Assembly (NCBI GenBank): GCA_019636845.1
Contig: JAHBWV010000001.1
Coordinates: 1,674,001 to 1,738,000 of the forward strand
Direction: 5' to 3'
DNA from: Phycisphaeraceae bacterium
GTDB taxonomy: Bacteria; Planctomycetota; Phycisphaerae; Phycisphaerales; UBA1924
DNA: 64,000 nucleotides
Part shown: piece after piece, positions 44,264 through 52,753 of the stretch
Position numbering within the stretch: position 1 is the first letter of the stretch
Layout of the letters: every line of letters starts with the position of its first letter
Made by a program: the position numbers and the translations under genes
Notes under the pieces: model-generated
Seen by the model: the letters and a program-made list of their open reading frames with translations, nothing else
Told to the model about the DNA's origin: nothing
The model's database searches: none

Positions 44264-46782
44264 TGCTCCTCAATCCTCCTGATCCGTTCCGTCAGCGTCT
44301 CGCTCGACATCCGCGCCCCCACACGCTCGATCACCAGAGGCAGACTCAGAGGCGATGGCCGCTCGATCCGCTTGACCACCAATCGTGAGGCGCGAAGCCG
44401 TGCCAGTGTACGCGCAAGGCGGCTCTCCTCGAACTGTCGCTCCAGCACCTCCCGCCGCGCTTGCTCCAGCAATGGATGCTTAGGGTCAAACTCCATGAAC
44501 ACGTCATACAACAGCGAAGCCCCCACCTGCGTCTGCCGCCCCGATCGCGCCGACCCCGGATACGCCTGAAAGACCAGTCCGGCGACCCGCGCCACCTCAC
44601 GAAACTGCCGCTTGGCCATCTCCCCAAGATTCACGCTCTCCCCCGCTTCCTGCACGATCCGCGATGCGTCGAACAACCCGTCCGGACCCAGCGCGGCAAA
44701 CGCCCCCTCGAAGTCAAACCCATCCGGACCCAGCAACTCAAACCCATAGTCATTCGATGCCGTCGAGAGCGTCGTTCTCGACGCCCGCGTCAACCTGAAC
44801 GCCAGCAACGCCGCAAGCCCTCCATGCACCAGCCGTCCCTCAAACGGGAAGATGAACGCGTGCGACCCCTCCCGCGTCGAGCATAACTCGATCAACGCCT
44901 CATCCCCCCGAGGCACATGCGACACCGCCCCCTGAATCGCCCGCAACCTCGCGATCGCACGCCCCTCCGGCGTCCCCACATCCGCGTGTGTGCCCAGCAC
45001 CTCCCGCACGCCCTCCGACAACGCCTCCGAGATCGGCAATCTCGTCCCCGCCCAAAGCGGCGTGTGCGTCGTTGATCCCTTCGCGGGCCTCACAATCGCA
45101 GCACTGTCGTGAACACCCTTCAACTCCAGCACCTTCCCCGCAAACACAAACTTGTCACCCGCCCGAAGCCCTGAGATGAAGTCCTCTTCGATCGAGCCGA
45201 GCCGCCGCCCGGTCGCAAAGCGAACATCCATCGTTGCCTCGCCCGTGATCGTCCCAACGTTCAGCCGGTGCATCTGCGCCGCCCGTGCGGTTGCGACCCG
45301 CGCAACACCACCCTCCACCACGACCTTTCGATACTGCGGATACGCCCTCAGCAATCCCGCGCCGTCAACCGCCAGCGACAACGCCCAATCAAACTCCGCC
45401 CGCGTCAACTCCCGATATGCTGCCGTCGAACGCACCTCATGATACAACACGTCAACCTCAACCCCCCCACCGATCGCGCACGTCACGATGTGCTGAGCCA
45501 GAACATCAAGGGGCTTTCCCAGCGACCTGCGCGCCTCGATCCCAATCCCCCCCGCCCCACCCCCGATCGCACGCCTCACCGCCTCAACCTCGACAACCTC
45601 CATCGCATGCGTCGGCACGCACAGAATCCGCGACACCCCGCCCGGCGTGTGCCCAGATCGCCCCGCACGCTGCAGCAGCCGCGCAATCCCCTTCGGTGAT
45701 CCGATCTGCATCACCCGCTCCACAGGCGCAAAGTCCACACCCAGATCGAGCGAACTCGTCGCCACCACAATCCCAACCTCACCCGTCTTCAGACCTCGCT
45801 CGAGCTTCTCCCTCGCTCCACGATCCACCGAGCCGTGGTGCAACCCCATGCGGCTCTCCCAGTCCGGCCGCTCGATCGCGATCGCATGGAACCATCGCTC
45901 CGCCTGCGACCGCGTGTTCACGAACACAATCGTCGAGATACCTGGGTCGAGCACACGCAGAACCGCCGGAAGCAGCGGCATCCCGAGGTGCCCCGCCCAG
46001 GGAAGCCGCTCTCTCTCCTTGCCCTCTGGTACTTCCCCTCCCTCCGATGGCAGCACGGTCTCGATCACCACGCGCCGCTCCACGCTCGCAGTCACGATCC
46101 GCGCGGTCTCCCGCTCGCCAACGGCCGATCTCGCGGCTTCATCGATGTTCTCGATCGTCGCCGACATCGCCCATGTGCGCACACCCGGCGCAAACGATCG
46201 CAGCCGCGCCAGCCCCAGCTCCACCTGCGTCCCACGCTTGCTCGACAAGAGCTCGTGCCACTCATCGACGATCACGCATGACAGCACCGCGAACCGCTCA
46301 CACGCATCCTCCCGCGTCAGCAGCAGGCAGAGCGACTCCGGTGTCGTGACCAGCACCTCCGGCAGTTCCTTCCGCTGCCTCGCCCGCACGCTCTGCTTTG
46401 TGTCCCCAGTCCTCGACTCCACCCTCGCCCACGGCACAACCTCTCCCGTGATCTCCTTCAAAGCCAGTTCGATGTCTCTCGCCACCGCCCGCAGAGGGGT
46501 TACGTACAGCACCCGCAGCCCCCGGGACTCACCCTCCCCCTGTCTTTCATCCGCCAACGCGGCCAGCGGCCCACCAAACGCCGCGAGCGTCTTGCCCGCG
46601 CCCGTCGGCACATGGATCAGTCCCGACGCCCCCGCTCGATACGCTTCCCACGCCTCCTCCTGAAACGCAAACGGCGTCCACCCCCTCTCCCAAAACCACG
46701 CGCGCACCAAGCCGACACCATCGATCGGCCCCTCAGCCCCCGCTCCTTTACGATCCTCATGTTGTGGGGCTTTTCTGGCCAT
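44212..46782 (-). CDS. Ligase-associated DEXH box helicase (Lhr-like)
   Basis: The 856-residue superfamily 2 helicase has a Q-like motif WTPFAFQEEAWEA, Walker A PTGAGKT (59-65), the DEWH form of motif II (VIVDEWHELLS), motif III MSATIEN, and motifs V/VI VATSSLDLGVDF and LLQRAGRSGHTPGG. The C-terminal ~400 residues match the extended Lhr-type winged-helix and beta-barrel region. It pairs with PdeM in DNA damage repair. The divergent gap to 46871 probably holds its promoter. Confidence 0.93.
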   Translation of the reverse strand: MARKAPQHEDRKGAGAEGPIDGVGLVRAWFWERGWTPFAFQEEAWEAYRAGASGLIHVPTGAGKTLAAFGGPLAALADERQGEGESRGLRVLYVTPLRAVARDIELALKEITGEVVPWARVESRTGDTKQSVRARQRKELPEVLVTTPESLCLLLTREDACERFAVLSCVIVDEWHELLSSKRGTQVELGLARLRSFAPGVRTWAMSATIENIDEAARSAVGERETARIVTASVERRVVIETVLPSEGGEVPEGKERERLPWAGHLGMPLLPAVLRVLDPGISTIVFVNTRSQAERWFHAIAIERPDWESRMGLHHGSVDRGAREKLERGLKTGEVGIVVATSSLDLGVDFAPVERVMQIGSPKGIARLLQRAGRSGHTPGGVSRILCVPTHAMEVVEVEAVRRAIGGGAGGIGIEARRSLGKPLDVLAQHIVTCAIGGGVEVDVLYHEVRSTAAYRELTRAEFDWALSLAVDGAGLLRAYPQYRKVVVEGGVARVATARAAQMHRLNVGTITGEATMDVRFATGRRLGSIEEDFISGLRAGDKFVFAGKVLELKGVHDSAAIVRPAKGSTTHTPLWAGTRLPISEALSEGVREVLGTHADVGTPEGRAIARLRAIQGAVSHVPRGDEALIELCSTREGSHAFIFPFEGRLVHGGLAALLAFRLTRASRTTLSTASNDYGFELLGPDGFDFEGAFAALGPDGLFDASRIVQEAGESVNLGEMAKRQFREVARVAGLVFQAYPGSARSGRQTQVGASLLYDVFMEFDPKHPLLEQARREVLERQFEESRLARTLARLRASRLVVKRIERPSPLSLPLVIERVGARMSSETLTERIRRIEEQWEKDASRSTLRGRRSR

Positions 46783-46870
46783 GGCTCCCCGATAGGACTC
46801 GTGATCCGCGATTGTTGCCGTCGCGAATCCACCAGACCGACCGTACCGAAAACCGTGTCAGGAGACTCCC

Positions 46871-47659
46871 ATGTCCATCCTTGCCGCGCTCGCCGCTATC
46901 TGCACGTCCATAACTCCGCCGCCTGCCGATCCAGAGCCCCCAGCTGCATCTGGTGTGACATCGGCCGGAACCGAAGCTATGGCTCAGCCAGCCGCTCCCT
47001 GGACAGTCCTCCGCGTCGGAGGCGATCTTGAAGCCCAGACCATCTTCAACAACGGTGTTTACACCAGCGGCAAAGCCCGCATCGACACTCCCCTCCCCGA
47101 GGGCTATCCGCCTCCCACGCCGCCGGGTGCGATCGAACTCAAACGCTACCCCATCGTGCGTCGCGCCGAGTTCTCATCCAACGGGCCCGCTGATCTCGGC
47201 ATGAACGTCGCCTTCTGGCCCCTCTTCAAACACATCCAGCGCCGCGATATCGAGATGACCTCCCCTGTCGAGATGGACTACCGAGGCCTTGAGAGCGGAT
47301 CGACCAACGGCTGGACCATGTCCTTTCTCTATCGCCGCGTCGATCAAGGCCCCACCGGCAAGGACGGGCTCGTCACTGTACAGGATGCCCCTCCCATCAC
47401 CGTTGTCGCGATCGGCATGACCGCCCCCTACGCAACCCGCAATCTGACGGATGGGCTCAACGAACTCAACACGTGGCTCGCATCCCAGACCGCGTGGGAA
47501 CGCGCCGGCGACCCGAGAGCCATGCACTACAACGGCCCCGAGGTTCGCCCGCAGAACCGCTGGATGGAGGTCCAGATCCCCGTCCGTCTGCGCACGCCAG
47601 TCACCCTTCTCGCAGAAGACCGCCCAGAGACAAAGTCAGTTGCGCCGGCTCCCTTGTGA
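46871..47659 (+). CDS. SOUL-type heme-binding family protein
   Basis: The 262-residue protein has a short N-terminal hydrophobic stretch (MSILAALAAICTSI) and a Pro-rich linker, so it may be exported. The body shows the SOUL/HEBP pattern: IELKRYPIVRRAEF, FWPLFKHIQRRDIEMTSPVE M and MSFLYRR, and ends with NRWMEVQIPV. SOUL proteins bind heme or other tetrapyrroles. AGGAG precedes the ATG. It starts a four-gene run with a membrane protein and two photolyases. Confidence 0.8.
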   Translation: MSILAALAAICTSITPPPADPEPPAASGVTSAGTEAMAQPAAPWTVLRVGGDLEAQTIFNNGVYTSGKARIDTPLPEGYPPPTPPGAIELKRYPIVRRAEFSSNGPADLGMNVAFWPLFKHIQRRDIEMTSPVEMDYRGLESGSTNGWTMSFLYRRVDQGPTGKDGLVTVQDAPPITVVAIGMTAPYATRNLTDGLNELNTWLASQTAWERAGDPRAMHYNGPEVRPQNRWMEVQIPVRLRTPVTLLAEDRPETKSVAPAPL

Positions 47660-47662
47660 TGC

Positions 47663-48109
47663 ATGCTCTCCGATGACGCGAACTCGCTCCTCCTGATGGT
47701 CCACGCCCTCGCAACACTCGCGATGGCCGGGATCATCTGGTTCGTGCAGGTCGTGCACTATCCGCTCTTCCTGAGCGTGCCGCCCGAGGCCTACACAGCA
47801 TACCAACGCGAGCACATGAGCCGCACATCCCTCGTGGTCGGCCCACTCATGCTCGTAGAGGCCGCTTCAGCCCTCGCGATCCTCATCCTCGGCATCGCAG
47901 CGTCCAACCTCGCAATCCCGGGGATCGCCCTCCTCGGAGCCATCTGGCTCTCCACCTTCCTTATCCAGGTTCCCAGACACGCAGCACTCGAGCGTGCCGC
48001 CGACACCCGCATCATCGGCTCGCTCATCAGAACAAACTGGCTGCGCACCATCGCATGGTCGGTCCGAGCCATCCTCTCGCTCCTGATGCTTGCCCCCTCC
48101 TCAGCGTGA
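47663..48109 (+). CDS. Hypothetical four-helix membrane protein
   Basis: The 148-residue protein has four predicted membrane helices (~8-30, 55-78, 82-102, 125-145). A conserved-looking loop lies after the first (WFVQVVHYPLFLSVP, YQREHMSRTSLVVGPLM). It starts three bases after the SOUL gene. The layout resembles small DUF1772-like integral membrane proteins, but the family is not certain and no function is proposed. Confidence 0.7.
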   Translation: MLSDDANSLLLMVHALATLAMAGIIWFVQVVHYPLFLSVPPEAYTAYQREHMSRTSLVVGPLMLVEAASALAILILGIAASNLAIPGIALLGAIWLSTFLIQVPRHAALERAADTRIIGSLIRTNWLRTIAWSVRAILSLLMLAPSSA

Positions 48110-48112
48110 TCC

Positions 48113-49756
48113 ATGCCCAGACGCGCCACTGCACCTCGTGCATCCATCCCCCCCGCCAGCACCTGGTCAGATGTGCTCGAGTCCCGCATCCCTCATCCCC
48201 TCCGCAACCTCATCATCATCCTCGGCGACCACCTCGCCCATGACTCCCCCGCGCTCGCCGACCTCGACCCGACTCGGGATGCCATCCTGATGATGGAAGT
48301 CCCCGCCGAATCAACCCACGTCCCCAGCCACCGACAACGCACCATCCTCTTTCTCTCCGCCATGCGTCATCACGCGCTGCGGCTCCACACCCAAGGCATC
48401 CCCATCCGTTACGTCACACTCGACGACCGAGATAACACGGGGACCATCGACGGCGAGGTCCGCCGCGCCGTTACCGACCTCCGCCCGGAGCGCCTCATCC
48501 TCATCGAGCCGGGCGAGCACCGTCTCATCGCCACCGCCCGCGCCTGGCAACCCGACCTCCGCATCCCCGTCACGATCCTCGAGAATTCTCACTTCCTCAC
48601 GACGCGCGACCAGTTCACAGCATGGGCCGCCGGGCGTCGCGATCTCGTCATGGAGTTCTTCTACCGCGAACAACGCCGCCGCCTCAATCTCCTCATGGAC
48701 GGAAACAAGCCCGTCGGAGGCGAGTGGAACCTCGACAAACAGAACCGCCTCCCCTTCGGCAAGTCCGGCCCCAAGCCCCCTCCACCTCCACCACTGCGAT
48801 TCCCGCCCGACGAGATCACGCGCGATGTCATCGCCCTCATCGCCCGCCGCCTTCCAGACCTTCCCGGTGAAGCATCCTCCTTCGCGTGGCCTGTCACGCG
48901 TGAACACGCCCTCGCCGCCCTCGACGACTTCATCACCAATCGCCTCCCGCTATTCGGCCCCTACGAAGACGCCATGTGGACCGATGAGCCCTTCCTCTAC
49001 CACTCCCTCCTCTCCGCGCCCCTCAACCTCAAACTCATCTCGCCGCGCGAGTGCATCGACGCCGCTCTCAGCGCCTACGAAGTTGGCCTCGTGCCGCTCC
49101 AGTCCGCCGAGGGCTTCGTGCGTCAGATCTGCGGCTGGCGCGAGTACATCCGCGCCATCTACCACCACGTAGGCGCCACCTACGAAACGCGCAACTGGCT
49201 TGGACACACGGGCCTCCTCCCCGAGTTCTACTGGACCGGGCAGACCGACATGGCCTGCCTGTCGCATTGCATCACACAAGTCCTCAACCACGGCTTCGGC
49301 CACCACATCCAACGTCTGATGGTCATCGGCAACTTCGCCCTCCTCGCCGGCGTCCAACCCAGGGCCGTCAGCGACTGGTTCCTCGGCATGTACATCGACG
49401 CCGTCGACTGGGTCACCCTTCCCAACACCCTCGGCATGTCGCAGCACGCCGACGGCACACCCACCAAGCCCCCCGTCGTCGGCACGAAGCCCTACATCTC
49501 CAGCGGGCAGTACATCGCCCGCATGAGCAACTACTGCACACACTGCCGCTACCACCCCGCGAAGCGAACCGGCGACGATGCATGCCCCTTCACCGTCCTC
49601 TACTGGGACTTCCTCGACCGCCACCGCGAGCGGCTCGCAGGCAACCGCCGCATGACCATGATGCTCAAGAACCTCGACCGCATCAGCCCGAGCGAACGCA
49701 CCGAACTCCGCATCTCCGCCTCGAGCATCAAGCGGCGATACGGTGTATGCGACTGA
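48113..49756 (+). CDS. FeS-containing photolyase-related protein (FeS-BCP / (6-4) photolyase type)
   Basis: The 547-residue protein matches the bacterial 'deoxyribodipyrimidine photolyase-related' group. It opens LRNLIIILGDHLAHDSPAL, and its core has AEGFVRQICGWREYIRAIYH, NHGFGHHIQRLMVIGNFALL and MYIDAVDWVTLPNTLGMSQH. Cys residues that would bind a [4Fe-4S] cluster are visible at QICGW, the CTHC pair in MSNYCTHCRYHP and DDACPF. It would use FAD and light to repair (6-4) lesions. A Pro run (GPKPPPPPP) near residue 225 is unusual. It starts three bases after the preceding gene. Confidence 0.9.
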   Translation: MPRRATAPRASIPPASTWSDVLESRIPHPLRNLIIILGDHLAHDSPALADLDPTRDAILMMEVPAESTHVPSHRQRTILFLSAMRHHALRLHTQGIPIRYVTLDDRDNTGTIDGEVRRAVTDLRPERLILIEPGEHRLIATARAWQPDLRIPVTILENSHFLTTRDQFTAWAAGRRDLVMEFFYREQRRRLNLLMDGNKPVGGEWNLDKQNRLPFGKSGPKPPPPPPLRFPPDEITRDVIALIARRLPDLPGEASSFAWPVTREHALAALDDFITNRLPLFGPYEDAMWTDEPFLYHSLLSAPLNLKLISPRECIDAALSAYEVGLVPLQSAEGFVRQICGWREYIRAIYHHVGATYETRNWLGHTGLLPEFYWTGQTDMACLSHCITQVLNHGFGHHIQRLMVIGNFALLAGVQPRAVSDWFLGMYIDAVDWVTLPNTLGMSQHADGTPTKPPVVGTKPYISSGQYIARMSNYCTHCRYHPAKRTGDDACPFTVLYWDFLDRHRERLAGNRRMTMMLKNLDRISPSERTELRISASSIKRRYGVCD

Positions 49757-49777
49757 CCGACGACAGCGAGCGAATGC

Positions 49778-51214
49778 ATGCCCACCCTCATGTGGTTCCG
49801 ATCCGATCTCCGCGTTGCCGACAACACCGCGCTCTGGCACGCCCGCCGCGATGCTTCGAGTGAGAACGCCAGCGTCGTCGCGGTCTACACCATCACGCCC
49901 GAGCAGTGGGCTGCGCACGACATGGCACCCGTCAAGGCCGACCTGATCCTGCGGACGCTGCGCGAGCTCTCTGCCGAACTCGCCACGCTCAACATCCCCC
50001 TCCGCATCATCACCGTCCCCCGCTTCGCGGACGTCCCGTCCGCCCTGCTGAAACTCGCTCGCGAGGTCCGCGCTCGCGCCGTGTTCTTCAACAAGGAATA
50101 CGAGATCAACGAGGTCCGTCGGGACGAAGCCATGACCGAAGCCCTCGCCAATGAGGAGATCTCCACCCACGCCTTCGACGACCAGACCGTCGTGCCGCCC
50201 GGAGTCCTCCGTACAGGCGAAGGCCGCTGGTACACCGTCTTCACGCCTTTCAAGAAGTGCTGGATCAAGCACCTTGAATCCGAGGGCATCCCCGAAGTGC
50301 TTCCGAAGCCGAAGAAGCAGGAGCCGATCAAGATCAAGTCCGACGAGGTCCCGTCTCGCATCAAGGGCTTCGAGCCGTGGCCGCGCCCCGAACTCTGGCC
50401 CGCGGGCGAGAGGGCCGCGATGAAGCGTCTGAGTCGCTTCGCCGAGAGGTCCATTGCTTCGTACAAGGACCAGCGCGACTTTCCGGCGATCGACGGCACC
50501 AGCACGCTCTCGCACCACCTCTCCATCGGCTCCATCTCTCCGCGTCAGTGCCTGCACGCCGCACTGGAAGCCAATCGAAACAAACTCGACGGCCCATCCC
50601 CGGGTGCGACGCACTGGATCAGCGAGCTCGTCTGGCGCGAGTTCTACCGCCACCTCATGGCCGCGTACCCGCGCCTCTGCATGGGCCGCGCCTTCAAACC
50701 CGAGACCGAGCGGCTGCGCTGGCGCGATGATCCGGAGGGCTTCGATGCGTGGCGAGACGGGCGCACCGGCGTCCCCATCGTCGATGCCGCCATGCGCGCG
50801 CTCCTCCACACCGGCTGGATGCACAACCGGCTCCGCATGATCGTGGCGATGTACCTCACCAAGGACCTGCTCATCGACTGGCATCTCGGCGAACGCCACT
50901 TCATGCAGCACCTCGTCGATGGCGATCTCGCCCAGAACAACGGCGGCTGGCAGTGGTCCGCTTCGACGGGAACGGATGCTGCGCCGTACTTCCGCATCTT
51001 CAACCCCATCAGCCAGTCCCGGAAGTTCGACGCGGATGGCACGTTCATCCGTCGCTGGGTCCCGGAGCTTGCGGACCTCGACAACGAGATGATCCACGAT
51101 CCGTCGGAATTGCCGCTGCTGCTACGGTCGACGTTGAAGTATCCGGCGCCGATTGTCGACCGCGCGATGGTGAAGGAGCGGGTGATGCAGGCGTTTCAGG
51201 CGATCAAGGGGTAG
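49778..51214 (+). CDS. phr: Deoxyribodipyrimidine (CPD) photolyase
   Basis: The 478-residue class I photolyase starts MPTLMWFRSDLRVADNTALW. The C-terminal FAD-binding domain has TSTLSHHLSIGSISPRQCL, WISELVWREFYRHLMAAYP, VDAAMRALLHTGWMHNRLRM and the Trp-rich DLAQNNGGWQWSASTGTDAA. It splits cyclobutane pyrimidine dimers using blue light. It follows the FeS-type photolyase by 21 bases, so two lesion classes would be repaired from one transcript. Confidence 0.95.
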   Translation: MPTLMWFRSDLRVADNTALWHARRDASSENASVVAVYTITPEQWAAHDMAPVKADLILRTLRELSAELATLNIPLRIITVPRFADVPSALLKLAREVRARAVFFNKEYEINEVRRDEAMTEALANEEISTHAFDDQTVVPPGVLRTGEGRWYTVFTPFKKCWIKHLESEGIPEVLPKPKKQEPIKIKSDEVPSRIKGFEPWPRPELWPAGERAAMKRLSRFAERSIASYKDQRDFPAIDGTSTLSHHLSIGSISPRQCLHAALEANRNKLDGPSPGATHWISELVWREFYRHLMAAYPRLCMGRAFKPETERLRWRDDPEGFDAWRDGRTGVPIVDAAMRALLHTGWMHNRLRMIVAMYLTKDLLIDWHLGERHFMQHLVDGDLAQNNGGWQWSASTGTDAAPYFRIFNPISQSRKFDADGTFIRRWVPELADLDNEMIHDPSELPLLLRSTLKYPAPIVDRAMVKERVMQAFQAIKG

Positions 51215-51218
51215 AACT

Positions 51219-51536
51219 GAAGAGAACGCAGAGGTCGCCGAGGAAACAGAGTGTCGCAGAGAGGGTAGGGGTGGAGGGGGGGCAGATGGCAAATGGCAAA
51301 GAGCCAGCTGGCAAACAGAGGTTGCTGAACGGCCAGCGAGAAGGGAGCCGCGGGTGTGGCGGGATCGTGAAGAGAACGGAGAGGGAGCGGAGGTAGCAGA
51401 GTTTTGCAGAGGAGGAGAGAAGAGATTGAACGCGAAGGGCACGAAGATCGCGAAGAAGAGAGAGACTTTGAACGCGGAGGACGCGGAGGAACGCGGAGAA
51501 GAAGAGGACGCCGCGAGGGGCGAAGCGATCAGAATC
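51219..51536 (+). repeat. Purine-rich repetitive tract
   Basis: About 320 bases of almost pure purine/GC text with recurring units such as AAGAGAACG(C)AGAGG, ACGCGGAGG and GCAGAGAG. Apparent translations (e.g. NAEDAEERGEE) are low-complexity. A related tract in the opposite orientation lies at 52660-52753. No gene is recognised here. Confidence 0.7.
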
Positions 51537-51568
51537 GGGTGGCATGCCTGCTCGAAGAGCAGGCATGG
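51537..51568 (+). repeat. GGTGGCATGCCTG hairpin repeat, copy 1
   Basis: GGTGGCATGCCTG leads into a perfect 11-bp hairpin (CATGCCTGCTC at 51543-51553 with GAGCAGGCATG at 51557-51567, loop GAA). It sits at the end of the purine-rich tract. Confidence 0.8.
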
Positions 51569-51644
51569 TGAGGGTTGCGCGTGACAGCGGGCCCGGCGTC
51601 GCGGGCGGGTCGTTCGTGCGGGATGGTGCGCGTTGTGCTTGTGG

Positions 51645-52442
51645 TTACGCGGCGGGTCGGTCGCGGGCGCGGCGCGGGGTGTCGCGAACAGTGCGCGTGG
51701 AGCCGGCGGCGGCGCGGAGGGAGGGTGCGCTGGGCGCGGGTGATGCGGGGGCGGGGGGTTCGTGTTGCGAGTGATGCGCGGGCTCTTCGGATGGGATGGC
51801 GTCGTCCTCGCGGCCATGCGTTGTGACGCTGTTCTTGCATGCCTGGTCTTCGCCCAGGCATGCCACCCGGGAGCTCGCGTTGTCCTTTGAGTGAGAGCCC
51901 GACAGAGCCCCCGAGCTTGCTTGCTGGGTGGCGCTCGGTGCTCCCTTTTGCGCGGGTTGATCGGCGGATGGTGTGGGCGCGGCCATGAGTTTGGGGGCGG
52001 GATTTGGCGCGGGTGTGGGTTTGGGCGCGAGGACGCGGGATTCTTTGGCGATGGTGGTCGCGGTGCGGCGGATGAGCTCGGCGTGGCGGTGGAGGGTACG
52101 GGTATCGGCCTCGGGATCGCGGCCGCTGGGTTGCGGCGCGGGAGATTCGAGGATGTCGAGGAGTTTGCGGAGCGAGATGGGGCGAGCGGTCTGGCCGAGG
52201 AGGCGGGCGCGGAGGGTGAGGAGCTGGTCGTAGGCGTCGATCTCGGCCTGAACTTCGGGTGTGTTGATGTAGTCGATGAGTGTGAGGAAGGGGATGTTGA
52301 GATGAGCGGCGAGGGCGGGGAGGGGGAGGTTCGCCTTGAGCATGTCGAGGACGAGGAGGTGTGCCCAGCGTTGGCGGTCGGTGGGCGCGGCGGGGAGATT
52401 GTTGTGTGCGCTCTGGTGTGCGATGTCGGGTGAGGCGATCAT
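51645..52442 (-). CDS. Hypothetical protein with HTH-like N-terminus, inside repeat island
   Basis: The 265-residue product is not recognised. Residues ~20-100 are helical and HTH-like (WAHLLVLDMLKANLPLPALA, AHLNIPFLTLIDYINTPEVQ), followed by ISLRKLLDILES. The second half is Pro/Ala/Ser-rich and low in complexity. It also contains RVACLGEDQACKN, which is encoded by repeat copy 2, so the element lies inside the frame. A perfect 26-bp palindrome lies 51 bases upstream of the start, at a place suited to an operator. The gene may be real in its N-terminal half with a tail built from repeat and linker sequence. Confidence 0.5.
   Translation of the reverse strand: MIASPDIAHQSAHNNLPAAPTDRQRWAHLLVLDMLKANLPLPALAAHLNIPFLTLIDYINTPEVQAEIDAYDQLLTLRARLLGQTARPISLRKLLDILESPAPQPSGRDPEADTRTLHRHAELIRRTATTIAKESRVLAPKPTPAPNPAPKLMAAPTPSADQPAQKGAPSATQQASSGALSGSHSKDNASSRVACLGEDQACKNSVTTHGREDDAIPSEEPAHHSQHEPPAPASPAPSAPSLRAAAGSTRTVRDTPRRARDRPAA
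51837..51868 (-). repeat. GGTGGCATGCCTG hairpin repeat, copy 2 (inverted)
   Basis: On the minus strand GGGTGGCATGCCTGG starts a hairpin (10-bp stem: 51837-51846 with 51854-51863, seven-base loop). It is in the opposite orientation to copy 1 and lies within the hypothetical gene, where it encodes RVACLGEDQAC. Confidence 0.8.
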
Positions 52443-52492
52443 GGAGATGAATGTACGGCGCGGCGGGAGTGATGCAAGCGCGGGGTGGGTGT

Positions 52493-52518
52493 GTCACTGA
52501 CAGACGTCTGTCAGTGAC
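52493..52518. promoter_or_regulatory. Perfect 26-bp palindrome (operator candidate)
   Basis: GTCACTGACAGAC is followed directly by its exact reverse complement GTCTGTCAGTGAC, centred between 52505 and 52506. It lies 51 bases upstream of the hypothetical gene start. There is no T-run on either side, so an operator for a dimeric regulator, possibly the downstream HTH-like protein, is more likely than a terminator. Confidence 0.55.
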
Positions 52519-52616
52519 TGTTGGAACAAATAATGGAAGTCGTTGTGGGAGAGTGGGTTAGGGAATTTGAGAAAAACGCACGGAGGAGCGGAGGGACAGA
52601 GGGCGAAGGCGGCGAG

Positions 52617-52648
52617 CCATGCCTGCTTTGCGAGCAGGCATGCCACCC
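52617..52648 (-). repeat. GGTGGCATGCCTG hairpin repeat, copy 3 (inverted)
   Basis: On the minus strand GGGTGGCATGCCTGCTCG starts a 10-bp hairpin (52618-52627 with 52633-52642, five-base loop). It is nearly identical to copy 1 and in opposite orientation. Confidence 0.8.
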
Positions 52649-52659
52649 GCTGTCTCCTC

Positions 52660-52753
52660 TGAGATCCGCGTTCAACCTGTTCTCTTCTCCACTCTTTCCC
52701 TCTGCGAGACTCCGCGCTCTCGGCGATCTCTGTGGTCTCTTCGTCTTCGCGTC
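52660..52753 (-). repeat. Purine-rich tract, inverted relative to 51219-51536
   Basis: On the minus strand the text reads AGAGACCACAGAGATCGCCG followed by AGAGCGCGGAGTCTCGCAGAG, and later AAGAGAACAGGTTGAACGCG. These match the style and several units of the tract at 51219-51536. It starts directly after the metH stop. Confidence 0.6.

Noticed and set aside
48950..51097. Minus-strand open frame of 715 codons
   Set aside because: It lies antisense to two photolyase genes with strong family motifs; long shadow frames are common at this GC content.
51354..51584. Plus-strand 76-codon frame in the purine-rich tract
   Set aside because: The product (NAEDAEERGEE-type) is a translation of a dispersed repeat, a well-known source of false gene calls.
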